5,124 nucleotides of DNA from an uncultured Eubacteriales bacterium (GTDB taxonomy: Bacteria; Bacillota; Clostridia; Lachnospirales; CAG-274): positions 1 to 5,124 of the forward strand of contig CAJKOJ010000098.1 in NCBI GenBank assembly GCA_905201505.1, in the 5' to 3' direction. Position 1 is the stretch's first letter. Each line of letters begins with the position of its first letter. The notes beneath the pieces were generated by a model. That model saw only the letters and a list, made by a program, of their open reading frames with translations, was not told where the DNA came from and made no database searches. This document shows positions 1 through 5,124 of the stretch, one piece after another. A program made the position numbers and the translations under genes.

Positions 1-18
1 GGAAACAATTTTTTTATA

Positions 19-24
19 TATAAT
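19..24 (+). promoter_or_regulatory. Probable -10 element of the pstS operon promoter
   Basis: A perfect TATAAT hexamer lies 45 bases before the pstS start codon, which would put transcription start near position 31 and give a leader of about 38 bases. With the usual 17-base spacer the -35 hexamer would straddle or lie beyond the left edge of the window, so it cannot be examined. No TT(A/C/T)ACA direct repeats of the Bacillus PhoP type are visible in positions 1-68. Such boxes, if present, would be expected further upstream. The leader is very AT-rich, so a chance match is possible. Confidence 0.5.
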
Positions 25-52
25 TCTGACTATGAAATAAAAAATAAAATTT

Positions 53-60
53 AAAGGAGA
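53..60 (+). promoter_or_regulatory. Ribosome-binding site of pstS
   Basis: AAAGGAGA ends 8 bases before the ATG at 69. This is a strong Shine-Dalgarno match at good spacing and fixes the pstS start. Confidence 0.85.
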
Positions 61-68
61 TATTTAAA

Positions 69-926
69 ATGAAAAAGACTATTAAATTAATGGTATCAGC
101 AATATTGGCTATGACTATGTTGGCAGGATGCAGTAGTGATTCGTCAGCTGAGGGTGAAATCAGTGAATCAACAACACAAAGCAGTAATGAAAGTGATGAT
201 GTAATTACAATGAGCGGGTCTACATCTATGGAAAAACTCTGCAATACTCTTAAAGAAGAATATATGAATGAAACAGGTGTTGAGATTGATGTTCAATTTA
301 CAGGTTCAGGTGCGGGAATACAGTCTGTGTCAGATGGCACAGTAAATATAGGAAATGCTTCAAGAGCTTTAAAAGATGATGAAAAGGCAAATGGTATTGC
401 TGAAAATGTTGTTGCATTAGACGGAATCGGTATTGTGGTTGACAAGGCAAATACTGTGGCAGACATTTCAAAGGATAACCTTGCAAAGGTATATAAGGGT
501 GAAATTAAAAACTGGAGTGAGCTTGGCGGCAGTGATACACCGATTGTAGTAATAGGCAGAGAGGCAGGTTCAGGTACAAGAGGTGCTTTTGAAGAAATAT
601 TAGGAATTGAAGATGCCTGTGTATATTCTCAGGAAATCAATTCTACAGGTGCAGTAATGGCAAAGGTTGCATCAACTCCGGGTTCTATTGGTTATGTTTC
701 ACTTGATGTAATTGATGATACTGTTTCAACACTTAAAGTTGACGGTGTTGATGCCAATGCTGAAAATATTAAAAACGGTACTTATACTGTTCAGAGACCT
801 TTTGTAATGGCTACAAAGGGTGAGATTTCAGAACAGAGTAAAACTGTGCAGGATTTCTTCAACTGGCTTGATAGTGAAAAGGGACAGGAAATTATTGCAA
901 AGGTTGGTTTGGTAACTGTAAAGTAA
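69..926 (+). CDS. pstS: Phosphate ABC transporter, phosphate-binding lipoprotein PstS
   Basis: This 285-residue protein is the extracellular receptor of the high-affinity phosphate importer. It binds inorganic phosphate and hands it to PstC-PstA. The N-terminus is a lipoprotein signal peptide: a KK-positive start, a hydrophobic core at about residues 7-17 and the lipobox LAGC at 18-21, so Cys21 should be lipidated and anchor the protein to the outer face of the membrane. A Ser/Thr/Glu/Asp-rich linker (about 22-45) leads into the two-lobed binding domain of the PstS family. Ligand-site motifs are all recognisable: SGSTS at 49-53, GSGAG at 79-83, IGNASR at 94-99, REAGSGTR at 164-171 and PGSIGYV at 204-210. 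Length is normal for Gram-positive PstS. The ATG has a strong AAAGGAGA site. It is the first gene of the operon; pstC begins 28 bases after its stop, with no terminator-like hairpin between. Phosphate-starvation control is expected from the family, but the control sites are outside the window. Confidence 0.97.
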   Translation: MKKTIKLMVSAILAMTMLAGCSSDSSAEGEISESTTQSSNESDDVITMSGSTSMEKLCNTLKEEYMNETGVEIDVQFTGSGAGIQSVSDGTVNIGNASRALKDDEKANGIAENVVALDGIGIVVDKANTVADISKDNLAKVYKGEIKNWSELGGSDTPIVVIGREAGSGTRGAFEEILGIEDACVYSQEINSTGAVMAKVASTPGSIGYVSLDVIDDTVSTLKVDGVDANAENIKNGTYTVQRPFVMATKGEISEQSKTVQDFFNWLDSEKGQEIIAKVGLVTVK

Positions 927-942
927 TTAATGAGTGATAATT

Positions 943-948
943 GAGGTG
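943..948 (+). promoter_or_regulatory. Ribosome-binding site deciding the pstC start
   Basis: GAGGTG ends 6 bases before the ATG at 955. The in-frame GTG at 934 has no purine-rich site at suitable distance, and the in-frame GTG at 946 is itself part of this site. The ATG at 955 is therefore preferred as the pstC start. Confidence 0.75.
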
Positions 949-954
949 CATTCT

Positions 955-1950
955 ATGGAAAAGACAGTCTCTCTGAAAGGTAAGATATGTGTTGATGGAA
1001 AAAAGGACAGATTATATGCCGAAAAGAATATGTCTGTAAAGGGAGGAAACAGAAGCAAGTCTTTTATAGAAATATTAATGCGAATTATATTTACGATATG
1101 CGGTTTTACAGCTGTTGCTGCTGTAGGTGCCATAACAATATATATGATTATTGCAGGGACACCGGCTATTTTTAAAGTAGGTATTGCAGAAATGCTTTTT
1201 GGTACAGAATGGGCACCTACTGCAGCAGAGCCAAGATTTGGAATTGCATACATTATACTTACATCTGTTGCCGGAACCGGGGCGGCTATTGCGATTGGTG
1301 TTCCCATTGGCTTATTAACAGCTGTGTTTATGTCAGAGACTGCCAGTCCAAATGTATATAAAGCTGTTAAACCCGCAGTCGAACTTCTTGCAGGAATTCC
1401 TTCAATAGTATATGGATTGCTGGGTTTGCTTATTATAAATCCACTTATGGGCAAACTTGAAGGCATTATGTTTTTAAATTCAAAATCACATATAATGAAC
1501 GGCGGTGCAAACCTTATATCTGCTGTAATTGTACTTGCGATAATGATTTTGCCTACTGTAATCAACAGTTCGGAAACTGCTCTGAGGGCGGTACCTGTAC
1601 ATATTCGTCAGGCAAGTCTGGCTCTTGGGGCAACTCCCATACAGACCATTTTTAAAGTAACTATTCCTGCTGCAAAATCAGGCATAATAACGGCTGTTGT
1701 ATTAGGCATAGGAAGGGCAGTAGGCGAAGCAATGGCTATTGTACTTGTGTCAGGAAATACAGTTAATATTCCGCTTCCTTTTAATTCTGTAAGGTTTCTT
1801 ACTACAGGTATAGTATCCGAAATGGGGTATGCTTCAGGTCTCCACAGGCAGGCTCTCTTTACAATAGGTCTTGTGCTGTTTGCTTTTATTATGATTATAA
1901 ATATTATTATAAACAAGATTTTAAAGGGCGGTGAAAGCCATGAAAGATAG
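955..1950 (+). CDS. pstC: Phosphate ABC transporter permease PstC
   Basis: PstC is one of the two inner-membrane permeases that form the phosphate channel. From ATG 955 it has 331 residues, close to E. coli PstC (about 319). Six hydrophobic segments are visible at about residues 44-66, 97-126, 138-161, 187-203, 243-265 and 300-323. The conserved ELLAGIPSIVYG stretch lies at about 143-154. The cytoplasmic EAA loop that contacts PstB is at about 207-244, with its key glycine in LALGATP near residue 225. The RAVGEAMA segment at about 254-261 is typical of PstC. The open frame extends upstream to a GTG at 934, but the GAGGTG site at 943-948 fits ATG 955 better. The roughly 40-residue Lys-rich tail before the first membrane segment is somewhat long. 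An in-frame ATG at 1030 would give a more usual N-terminus but has only a weak ribosome site. The 3' end overlaps pstA by 11 bases, which suggests translational coupling. Product call is firm; the start is moderately sure. Confidence 0.95.
   Translation: MEKTVSLKGKICVDGKKDRLYAEKNMSVKGGNRSKSFIEILMRIIFTICGFTAVAAVGAITIYMIIAGTPAIFKVGIAEMLFGTEWAPTAAEPRFGIAYIILTSVAGTGAAIAIGVPIGLLTAVFMSETASPNVYKAVKPAVELLAGIPSIVYGLLGLLIINPLMGKLEGIMFLNSKSHIMNGGANLISAVIVLAIMILPTVINSSETALRAVPVHIRQASLALGATPIQTIFKVTIPAAKSGIITAVVLGIGRAVGEAMAIVLVSGNTVNIPLPFNSVRFLTTGIVSEMGYASGLHRQALFTIGLVLFAFIMIINIIINKILKGGESHER
1926..1934 (+). promoter_or_regulatory. Ribosome-binding site deciding the pstA start, inside pstC
   Basis: GGGCGGTGA, lying within the last codons of pstC, places GGTG 6 bases before the ATG at 1940. 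The in-frame GTG at 1931 is part of this site and has nothing comparable upstream, so ATG 1940 is the better start. Confidence 0.65.
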
Positions 1951-2797
1951 TATATGTCAGAAAAATGTGAGGATAAGTGATAATATACTGAGAGTTTTAA
2001 TATATCTTTCTGCTGCTGTTTCTGTAGGTATTCTGATTGGTATAATAGGATATGTTGCATACAGGGGTGTTGGAGCTGTAAATATGGAATTTTTATCAAG
2101 TGTGACATCAGAGTTAAAAGGCACCTTTGGAATTATAGGAAATATTGTAAATACACTTTACATTATTGTTATCTCATTGCTTATAGCTACTCCTGTGGGA
2201 ATTGGTGCTGCTATTTATCTGACTGAATATGCCAAACCCGGTAGAATAGTAAAACTTATTGAGTTTACTACAGAAACTTTGGCAGGAATTCCATCTATTA
2301 TTTATGGTTTGTTTGGTATGGCATTTTTTGGAATATCACTTAAATTGGGCACATCCATTTTATGCGGTTGTCTTACTCTTACAATTATGGTTTTGCCGCT
2401 TATAATCAGAACTACACAAGAATCCCTTAAAACAGTGCCAATTGGGTACAGAACAGGTGCTTTGGGTATTGGTGCAACTAAATGGTATATGATAAGAACC
2501 ATTATTTTGCCAAGTGCATTACCGGGAATTGTAACTGCTATTATTTTAAGTATAGGCCGAATTGTGGGTGAATCCGCAGCATTGCTTTTTACAGCAGGAG
2601 CGGGATATTACTTGCCTAAGCACTTATTAAAACACGTGTTAAAATCAGGAGGTACTATGACTATTCAAATGTATCTCAGTATGGAAAGAGGAGAATTTGA
2701 CAATGCCTTTGGAATTGCTTTAGTGCTTATTATAATTGTGCTGGTAATTAATGCAATTACTAAAGCAACTACAAATGCAATGAAAAAGTCTGCATAA
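1940..2797 (+). CDS. pstA: Phosphate ABC transporter permease PstA
   Basis: PstA is the second membrane permease and pairs with PstC to form the phosphate path. From ATG 1940 it has 285 residues, a normal length for the family. Six hydrophobic segments are seen at about residues 18-41, 65-94, 106-132, 140-156, 196-218 and 257-274. The ETLAGIPSIIYGLFG motif at about 112-126 mirrors the equivalent stretch of PstC. The EAA loop facing PstB runs at about 160-197, with LGIGATKW carrying the invariant glycine. GRIVGESAAL at about 206-215 and the TIQMYLSMERGE region near 241-252 are typical of PstA. An alternative GTG start at 1931 would add three residues, but it sits inside the likely ribosome site. 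The reading frame overlaps the pstC end by 11 bases and pstB follows after 18 bases, so it is clearly co-transcribed with both. Confidence 0.96.
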   Translation: MKDSICQKNVRISDNILRVLIYLSAAVSVGILIGIIGYVAYRGVGAVNMEFLSSVTSELKGTFGIIGNIVNTLYIIVISLLIATPVGIGAAIYLTEYAKPGRIVKLIEFTTETLAGIPSIIYGLFGMAFFGISLKLGTSILCGCLTLTIMVLPLIIRTTQESLKTVPIGYRTGALGIGATKWYMIRTIILPSALPGIVTAIILSIGRIVGESAALLFTAGAGYYLPKHLLKHVLKSGGTMTIQMYLSMERGEFDNAFGIALVLIIIVLVINAITKATTNAMKKSA

Positions 2798-2803
2798 AAT
2801 GAA

Positions 2804-2808
2804 AGAGG
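2804..2808 (+). promoter_or_regulatory. Ribosome-binding site of pstB
   Basis: AGAGG lies 7 bases before the ATG at 2816, within the 18-base pstA-pstB gap. Confidence 0.7.
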
Positions 2809-2815
2809 TATAAAA

Positions 2816-3571
2816 ATGGAATCTAAGATAAGTGTATGTGATTTAAATTTATATTATGGCAGTAACCATGCTCTTAAAAATGTAAGTATGGAAATTCCTA
2901 AGCAGGAGGTAACTGCATTTATCGGTCCGTCAGGATGCGGAAAGTCTACATTCCTAAAGACGCTTAACAGAATGAATGACCTTGTTGACGGCGTAAAAAT
3001 AAACGGAAAAGTTTTGCTTGACGGAGAAGATATATACGGCAGTGATGTAGACACTACACTGCTGAGGAAAAAAGTGGGAATGGTATTTCAGCAGCCAAAT
3101 CCGTTTCCTATGAGCATATATGACAATATTGCGTATGGTCCGAGAATACACGGTATTAGAAATAAAATACAGCTTGATGAAATTGTCGAATCATCTTTAA
3201 GAGGTGCAGCAATATTTGACGAGGTTAAAGACAGACTGAAAAAATCAGCACTTGGTCTTTCAGGCGGTCAGCAGCAGAGGCTTTGTATTGCCAGAGCATT
3301 GGCAGTTAAGCCTGATGTACTGCTTATGGATGAACCTACATCTGCTCTTGACCCCATTTCAACCTTAAAGATTGAGGAACTTATGTCAGAGCTTAAAAAG
3401 AATTATACTGTTGTAATTGTTACTCATAATATGCAGCAGGCAACAAGAATTGCAGATAATACTGCCTTTTTCCTGGTTGGTGAAATGGTAGAGATGAATA
3501 AGACAGAAGCATTGTTTTCAAGACCTATGGATAAAAGAACTGAGGACTATATTACCGGAAGATTTGGCTGA
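2816..3571 (+). CDS. pstB: Phosphate ABC transporter ATP-binding protein PstB
   Basis: PstB is the cytoplasmic ATPase that powers phosphate import through PstC-PstA. The 251-residue length is standard. All nucleotide-binding motifs are intact: Walker A GPSGCGKST at 37-45, the Q-loop in FQQPNPFPMS at 91-100, the ABC signature LSGGQQQR at 148-155, Walker B VLLMDEP at 168-174 with catalytic Glu173, the D-loop SALDP at 176-180 and the switch histidine His204 in VTHNM. The LNRMNDL stretch after Walker A and the PNPFPMSIYDN segment are PstB signatures that separate it from other ABC ATPases. The start ATG has an AGAGG site at good spacing. It follows pstA by 18 bases. The next gene, phoU, is 111 bases further on, the widest gap in the operon. 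Nothing is missing or unusual. Confidence 0.98.
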   Translation: MESKISVCDLNLYYGSNHALKNVSMEIPKQEVTAFIGPSGCGKSTFLKTLNRMNDLVDGVKINGKVLLDGEDIYGSDVDTTLLRKKVGMVFQQPNPFPMSIYDNIAYGPRIHGIRNKIQLDEIVESSLRGAAIFDEVKDRLKKSALGLSGGQQQRLCIARALAVKPDVLLMDEPTSALDPISTLKIEELMSELKKNYTVVIVTHNMQQATRIADNTAFFLVGEMVEMNKTEALFSRPMDKRTEDYITGRFG

Positions 3572-3682
3572 TATGTTGTTGGAATACTGTAAATAGAGTT
3601 ATTTTGCCATTTGTTTAAGGCAGGAAAATATATAATAAATGTAAGGGAAAAGGTTATAAACAAAAATTTATAGGAGGTCAAT
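3572..3682 (+). promoter_or_regulatory. pstB-phoU intergenic region with a possible weak promoter
   Basis: This 111-base AT-rich gap is the longest in the operon. It contains a perfect TATAAT at 3631-3636. No -35 hexamer sits at the optimal 17 bases: TTGCCA (3604-3609, 5 of 6 to consensus) is 21 bases away, and TTGTTT (3611-3616) is 14 bases away. An internal promoter that would let phoU be made independently of pstSCAB is therefore possible but weakly supported. No hairpin followed by a T-run is present, so read-through from pstB into phoU is expected. A small AT-only inverted repeat, TATAAA (3655-3660) and TTTATA (3667-3672), abuts the phoU ribosome site. Confidence 0.3.
3672..3678 (+). promoter_or_regulatory. 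Strong ribosome-binding site of phoU
   Basis: AGGAGGT is a near-perfect Shine-Dalgarno sequence, the best in the window. It ends 4 bases before the ATG at 3683, which is slightly close. It fixes the phoU start. Confidence 0.85.
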
Positions 3683-4342
3683 ATGCCAAGAAAAACTTTT
3701 GAGGCTTCTCTTGAGGATCTTAATGTAGAATTAATTAAAATGGGAGCTATAGTGGAAAAGGCTATTAATTCGGCTATTGCTGCCTTTAAAAATCACGATG
3801 AAAAGCTTGCTAAAGAGGTTGTGGAGCAGGACAGAGTAATTGATGATATGGAAAAGGACATTGAAGCTAAGTGTTTATCTCTAATTTTGAGACAGCAGCC
3901 TGTTGCCTGTGATTTGAGAGTAGTATCAACTGCACTTAAGATGGTTACAGATATGGAGAGAATAGGAGATCAGGCAGCGGATATAGCTGAGCTTGTTATG
4001 GGGTTCAGTGATGAATTAAAATATAATGCTATTGAACATATTCCTGCTATGGCTGAAGTTGCAGTTGCTATGGTACATGAAGCTATTGCTGCTTTTGTAA
4101 ATGGAGATGTTAATGCTGCAAGAGAAATCATAAGAAAAGATGATATTGTAGACGAGCTATTTGAAAAGGTTAAAAAGGATGTTTCAAACAGCCTGAAAAA
4201 TAATGTAGAAAATTGTGATATGGATATAAATTTTTTGATGATTGCAAAATATCTTGAAAGGATAGGTGATCATGCAGAAAATATATGTGAATGGATTGAG
4301 TTTTCTGAAACAGGAGATTATAAAAACGGCAGATTACTGTAG
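3683..4342 (+). CDS. phoU: Phosphate transport system accessory/regulatory protein PhoU
   Basis: PhoU is a cytoplasmic, all-helical peripheral protein. In characterised bacteria it connects Pst transporter activity to the PhoR-type kinase and restrains phosphate uptake; it is not part of the channel. The 219-residue length is typical. The protein shows the family's two tandem three-helix PhoU repeats. The first ends with MERIGDQAADIAE (about 91-103) and the second with LERIGDHAENICE (about 191-203). These matching ERIGD segments hold the acidic residues of the E/DxxxD metal-cluster motifs (Glu92, Asp96 and Asp100; Glu192, Asp196 and Asn200), and paired acidic segments EQDRVIDDME (48-57) and RKDDIVDELF (151-160) occupy the equivalent earlier helix of each repeat. 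LRQQPVACDLR (69-79) is a strong family signature. It is the last gene of the operon and is followed 24 bases later by a terminator hairpin. A separate promoter in the preceding gap is possible. Confidence 0.97.
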   Translation: MPRKTFEASLEDLNVELIKMGAIVEKAINSAIAAFKNHDEKLAKEVVEQDRVIDDMEKDIEAKCLSLILRQQPVACDLRVVSTALKMVTDMERIGDQAADIAELVMGFSDELKYNAIEHIPAMAEVAVAMVHEAIAAFVNGDVNAAREIIRKDDIVDELFEKVKKDVSNSLKNNVENCDMDINFLMIAKYLERIGDHAENICEWIEFSETGDYKNGRLL

Positions 4343-4366
4343 TTTTATTTAATAATATATATGCTG

Positions 4367-4419
4367 AAAAGGACTGACACAGATTAACCTGAAAAAGTTA
4401 AATGTCGTCAGTCCTTTTT
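4367..4419. terminator. Long two-part terminator hairpin between convergent phoU and tetR
   Basis: AAAAGGACTGAC (4367-4378) and GTCAGTCCTTTT (4407-4418) form a perfect 12-bp stem followed by T at 4419, giving a T5 run on the plus strand. The matching A4 at 4367-4370 becomes T4 on the minus strand. The 28-base interior is itself structured: ACA (4379-4381) pairs with TGT (4403-4405) across a bulged C at 4406, and TTAAC (4384-4388) pairs with GTTAA (4397-4401) around an 8-base loop. It starts 24 bases after the phoU stop and ends 10 bases beyond the tetR stop. It is a Rho-independent terminator for phoU and probably also serves the opposing tetR transcript. Confidence 0.88.
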
Positions 4420-4429
4420 GAGTTAAGTT

Positions 4430-5026
4430 TTAACCCGGATATTCATCAAAATTTATCCCTAAAAGTTCGAGAGGTTTTTTTGAGAAAAACTCAAGTATCA
4501 TTTCAATTACATTATCTGTTGTAATATCTGTGGTGTTTACCCACCATTTAATAATTACCGTAAAAAGGGAAAAGTATGCTTCAGACAAAAGTTCAAATGT
4601 AAAATGTGTACCATTTGTTTTGATGTCAATGTGAGATTTGGATATTAAATCATTTATAGTTCTTTCTTTTAATTTGTAAACAAAATCCTGATTGGTATTA
4701 TCGTTAAAAAGTATATTAAATATTTCCTTATTTTCCTTAACTTTTATAAGTAAAGCTGTTATAAACTTTCTCTGCTCTTTTCCTTTTAGTATACGTATAT
4801 TCTCTAAAGCGGGAGTAAGTATGTCCAGAAATTTATCTACAATAGTATCATATAGCTGTTTCTTGCTTTCATAGTGCATATAAAAGGTTTTACGGTTTAC
4901 CAAAGCTTTTTTTGCAATGTCTGTAATGGTAATGTTGGCATATCCTTTTTCTGCTATTAATTCAAGAAAAGCATCTTTTATAGCTTTTTGGCTTTTTATC
5001 ACTCTTAAATCTGTTTTTTCTGTCAT
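4430..5026 (-). CDS. TetR/AcrR-family transcriptional regulator
   Basis: This 198-residue protein is a predicted DNA-binding dimer whose ligand and targets are unknown. The N-terminal TetR domain covers about residues 8-58. Its helix-turn-helix is at about 32-52 (TITDIAKKALVNRKTFYMHY), and the FYxHYxSK ending at residue 55 is diagnostic of the family. The C-terminal half (about 75-185) is the ligand/dimer domain. The segment around FSLFTVIIKWWVN (152-164) followed by an acidic Asp/Thr stretch resembles the C-terminal domain found in many Firmicute TetR proteins related to DhaS-type regulators (TetR_C_8, recalled from memory). The ATG at 5026 has AGAGAGGT (5039-5032 on the minus strand) 5 to 6 bases upstream. 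The gene has its own promoter and converges on phoU, so it is not part of the pst operon. The gene it controls may lie beyond the right edge. Family call is firm; specific function is unknown. Confidence 0.93.
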   Translation of the reverse strand: MTEKTDLRVIKSQKAIKDAFLELIAEKGYANITITDIAKKALVNRKTFYMHYESKKQLYDTIVDKFLDILTPALENIRILKGKEQRKFITALLIKVKENKEIFNILFNDNTNQDFVYKLKERTINDLISKSHIDIKTNGTHFTFELLSEAYFSLFTVIIKWWVNTTDITTDNVIEMILEFFSKKPLELLGINFDEYPG

Positions 5027-5031
5027 TGTTT

Positions 5032-5039
5032 ACCTCTCT
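5032..5039 (-). promoter_or_regulatory. Ribosome-binding site of the tetR gene
   Basis: Read on the minus strand, AGAGAGGT lies just before the ATG at 5026, with about 6 bases between GG and the start codon. This supports the chosen start. Confidence 0.8.
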
Positions 5040-5053
5040 TGTCTGTTTTATTT

Positions 5054-5082
5054 ATTTTACTGTATTTGGAAAAATAATTCAA
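5054..5082 (-). promoter_or_regulatory. Promoter of the tetR gene
   Basis: On the minus strand, TTGAAT (5082-5077) and TAAAAT (5059-5054) are separated by exactly 17 bases, matching the housekeeping sigma-factor consensus at 4 of 6 and 5 of 6 positions. Transcription would start near 5047, giving a leader of about 20 bases before the ATG at 5026. The spacing and position make this the best-formed promoter in the window. Confidence 0.65.
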
Positions 5083-5085
5083 GGT

Positions 5086-5097
5086 TTTTTGCAAAAA
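5086..5097. repeat. Perfect 12-bp palindrome just upstream of the tetR promoter
   Basis: TTTTTGCAAAAA is a perfect palindrome lying 3 bases upstream of the tetR -35 hexamer. Being symmetric and next to a promoter, it could be an operator for TetR autoregulation or control of a divergent gene. It is shorter than typical TetR operators and mostly A/T, so it could be chance or an upstream A-tract element. Confidence 0.3.
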
Positions 5098-5124
5098 TAA
5101 GCAACAGAAATTTAAAATTTGTAT

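Noticed and set aside
925..942. AATTA/TAATT inverted repeat between pstS and pstC as a possible processing or attenuation hairpin
   Set aside because: It is only 5 A/T pairs, too unstable to stall or protect the transcript. The stronger hairpin that often follows pstS-type genes is absent.
927..1565. Long open reading frame of 212 codons on the minus strand opposite pstC
   Set aside because: It lies entirely antisense to an unmistakable PstC, has no recognisable family motif, and its Ile/Ala/Pro-rich make-up is what an antisense reading of a membrane-protein gene gives.
1608..2108. 166-codon minus-strand open frame across the pstC-pstA junction
   Set aside because: It spans the overlap of two real genes on the other strand and shows no domain, so it is a shadow frame.
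3588..3593. TGTAAA, a reverse-strand match to the Bacillus PhoP half-site
   Set aside because: It is a single copy with no partner at the 11-base period PhoP needs, and one hexamer is expected by chance in such AT-rich DNA.
3601..3629. Imperfect hairpin between pstB and phoU (ATTTT with AAAAT, GCC with GGC, 3-base bulge)
   Set aside because: The stem is short and bulged and no T-run follows, so it is not a convincing terminator or attenuator.
4430..5026. TetR gene as a phosphate-specific regulator of the pst operon
   Set aside because: It is convergent, has its own promoter, and is separated from phoU by a terminator. Adjacency alone does not support a link to phosphate.

Overview
This window carries a complete phosphate-specific transport (Pst) operon in the classical order pstS-pstC-pstA-pstB-phoU on the plus strand, followed by a convergent TetR-family regulator gene on the minus strand. 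The DNA is strongly AT-rich. Ribosome-binding sites are of the AGGAGG type, AGA and A/T-ending codons dominate, and the substrate-binding protein is a lipoprotein with a Ser/Thr/Glu/Asp-rich linker after the lipid-anchor cysteine. Together these point to a low-GC Firmicute, most likely an anaerobic Clostridia member such as a Lachnospiraceae- or Eubacterium-like organism. The taxon is an inference from style and was not searched.

Layout. Positions 1-68 are the leader of pstS, with a perfect -10 hexamer whose -35 or Pho-regulator region would lie off the left edge. pstS (69-926) encodes the phosphate-binding lipoprotein. pstC (start best placed at 955) and pstA (start best placed at 1940, overlapping pstC by 11 bp) encode the two membrane permeases. 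pstB (2816-3571) encodes the ATPase. A 111-bp gap (3572-3682) with a possible weak promoter precedes phoU (3683-4342). A long two-part hairpin (4367-4419) between phoU and the convergent tetR can act as a terminator for phoU and plausibly for both genes. tetR (5026 down to 4430) has its own well-formed promoter at 5054-5082. The remaining sequence to 5124 is an AT-rich intergenic stretch with no gene visible.

How it works together. PstS captures inorganic phosphate outside the membrane and delivers it to the PstC-PstA channel. PstB hydrolyses ATP to drive import. PhoU binds metal and, in characterised relatives, links transporter state to the phosphate-sensing histidine kinase and restrains uptake. 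The sensor kinase and response regulator are not in the window. The TetR gene is on the opposite strand with its own promoter and terminator, so it is probably an independent unit rather than part of phosphate control.

All six genes look intact, with their key motifs present. I found no mobile element, CRISPR array, RNA gene or novel multi-gene system. The observations worth a second look are modest: start-site choices, the phoU upstream gap, the shared terminator, and the tetR promoter region.
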